Of a stretch of DNA of 7,728 nt, positions 7,429 to 7,728 are shown one piece after another (positions within the stretch are counted from its first letter, which is position 1; each line of letters starts with the position of its first letter). Source of the stretch: Bacteroidales bacterium UBA1266 (lineage in GTDB: Bacteria > Bacteroidota > Bacteroidia > Bacteroidales > WCHB1-69); assembly GCA_002308135.1 (NCBI GenBank), contig DBVK01000078.1, forward strand, positions 9,652-17,379, in the 5' to 3' direction. Position numbers and translations under genes: made by a program. A model generated the notes under the pieces. That model had not been told where the DNA came from, did no database searches, and saw nothing but the letters and a program-made list of their open reading frames with translations.

Positions 7429-7439
7429 ACCCTAACAGC

Positions 7440-7728
7440 TTAAATGCGGTCAAAGCCGGTATAGGCCTGCAGCGCTTCAGGAATCAGGATCTCCCCTTCA
7501 GGGGTCTGGCAGTCCTCCAGGATAGCGGCGACGATGCGCGGGAGGGCCAGGGCGCTTCCGTTCAGGGTGTGAAGCAGCTGCGGCTTGCCGTCTTCATTCT
7601 TGTAACGCAATTTCAAACGATTGGCCTGAAAATTCTCAAAATTGGAAACAGAACTGACTTCCAACCATTTGTCCTGCCCCTTAGCGTAGACTTCAAAGTC
7701 AAAGGTCAGGGCGGAGGTGAAGCTGATG
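7440..7728 (-). CDS. serS: Seryl-tRNA synthetase, C-terminal 95 residues (N-terminus beyond window edge)
   Basis: This is the end of the class II synthetase that charges tRNA-Ser. The open frame enters from the right edge, and the TTG at 7664 is an internal Leu codon, not a start. Visible hallmarks are KWLEVSSVSNFENFQANR, the conserved active-site strand of SerRS, and HTLNGSALALPRIVAAILE, class II motif 3 with its ATP-contacting Arg. The tail QTPEGEILIPEALQ...YTGFD is the normal SerRS C-terminus, so the protein is complete at this end. The stop is TAA at 7442-7440. The permease start follows 11 bases downstream, so the transcript of this housekeeping gene probably continues into the permease. 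Identification is firm. Confidence 0.97.
   Translation of the reverse strand, partial: ISFTSALTFDFEVYAKGQDKWLEVSSVSNFENFQANRLKLRYKNEDGKPQLLHTLNGSALALPRIVAAILEDCQTPEGEILIPEALQAYTGFDRI

Noticed and set aside
6469..7443. Long plus-strand open frame (324 codons) opposite the permease
   Set aside because: It is antisense to a clearly recognisable FtsX-type permease; its translation is His/Gln/Gly-rich with no family resemblance, as expected from a reverse-frame shadow.

Overview
The window looks like chromosomal DNA from an anaerobic member of the Bacteroidota, most likely Bacteroidales. This rests on the flavour of the proteins (seryl-tRNA synthetase C-terminus, LolC/E-type permease, SAM-hydrolase family protein, reverse rubrerythrin), on roughly balanced G+C in the genes with AT-rich spacers, on weak Shine-Dalgarno signals, and on one exact TAnnTTTG-type -7 box. 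The assignment is by recognition, without any database search.

Layout, left to right. Positions 1-470 (minus) hold the N-terminal part of a reverse rubrerythrin / NADH peroxidase that runs off the left edge. A 195-base AT-rich divergent region follows. A plus-strand gene at 666-1523 encodes a SAM hydroxide adenosyltransferase (DUF62) family protein. It ends one base from the convergent end of a long minus-strand block. Read in its own direction (right to left), that block is: end of serS (7728-7440, partial), a LolC/E-type FtsX permease (7428-6208), then, after a 71-base spacer, a short HdrA/QmoA-like flavoprotein (6136-5087), an HdrC-like ferredoxin (5078-4740), a fused HdrE-HdrD-like membrane iron-sulfur protein (4743-2956), and a tRNA nucleotidyltransferase (2952-1525). 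Spacings of 11, 71, 8, -4 and 3 bases suggest one transcript, or two with a break at the 71-base spacer.

The biological centre is the three-gene heterodisulfide-reductase-like module. The flavoprotein carries FAD and the HdrA-specific four-cysteine site. HdrC adds two [4Fe-4S] sites. The third protein has a hydrophobic N-terminal domain resembling the cytochrome-b subunits HdrE/DsrM/NarI, followed by two [4Fe-4S] sites and two complete CCG domains, the type that holds the catalytic noncubane clusters in HdrB/HdrD. This predicts a membrane-bound complex moving electrons between a flavin site, a quinone pool and a thiol/disulfide-like substrate, in an organism that should not have the methanogen heterodisulfide. 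Substrate and direction cannot be read from the sequence. The surrounding genes (serS, cca, permease) are housekeeping. No tRNA, rRNA, CRISPR array, insertion sequence or long repeat was seen.
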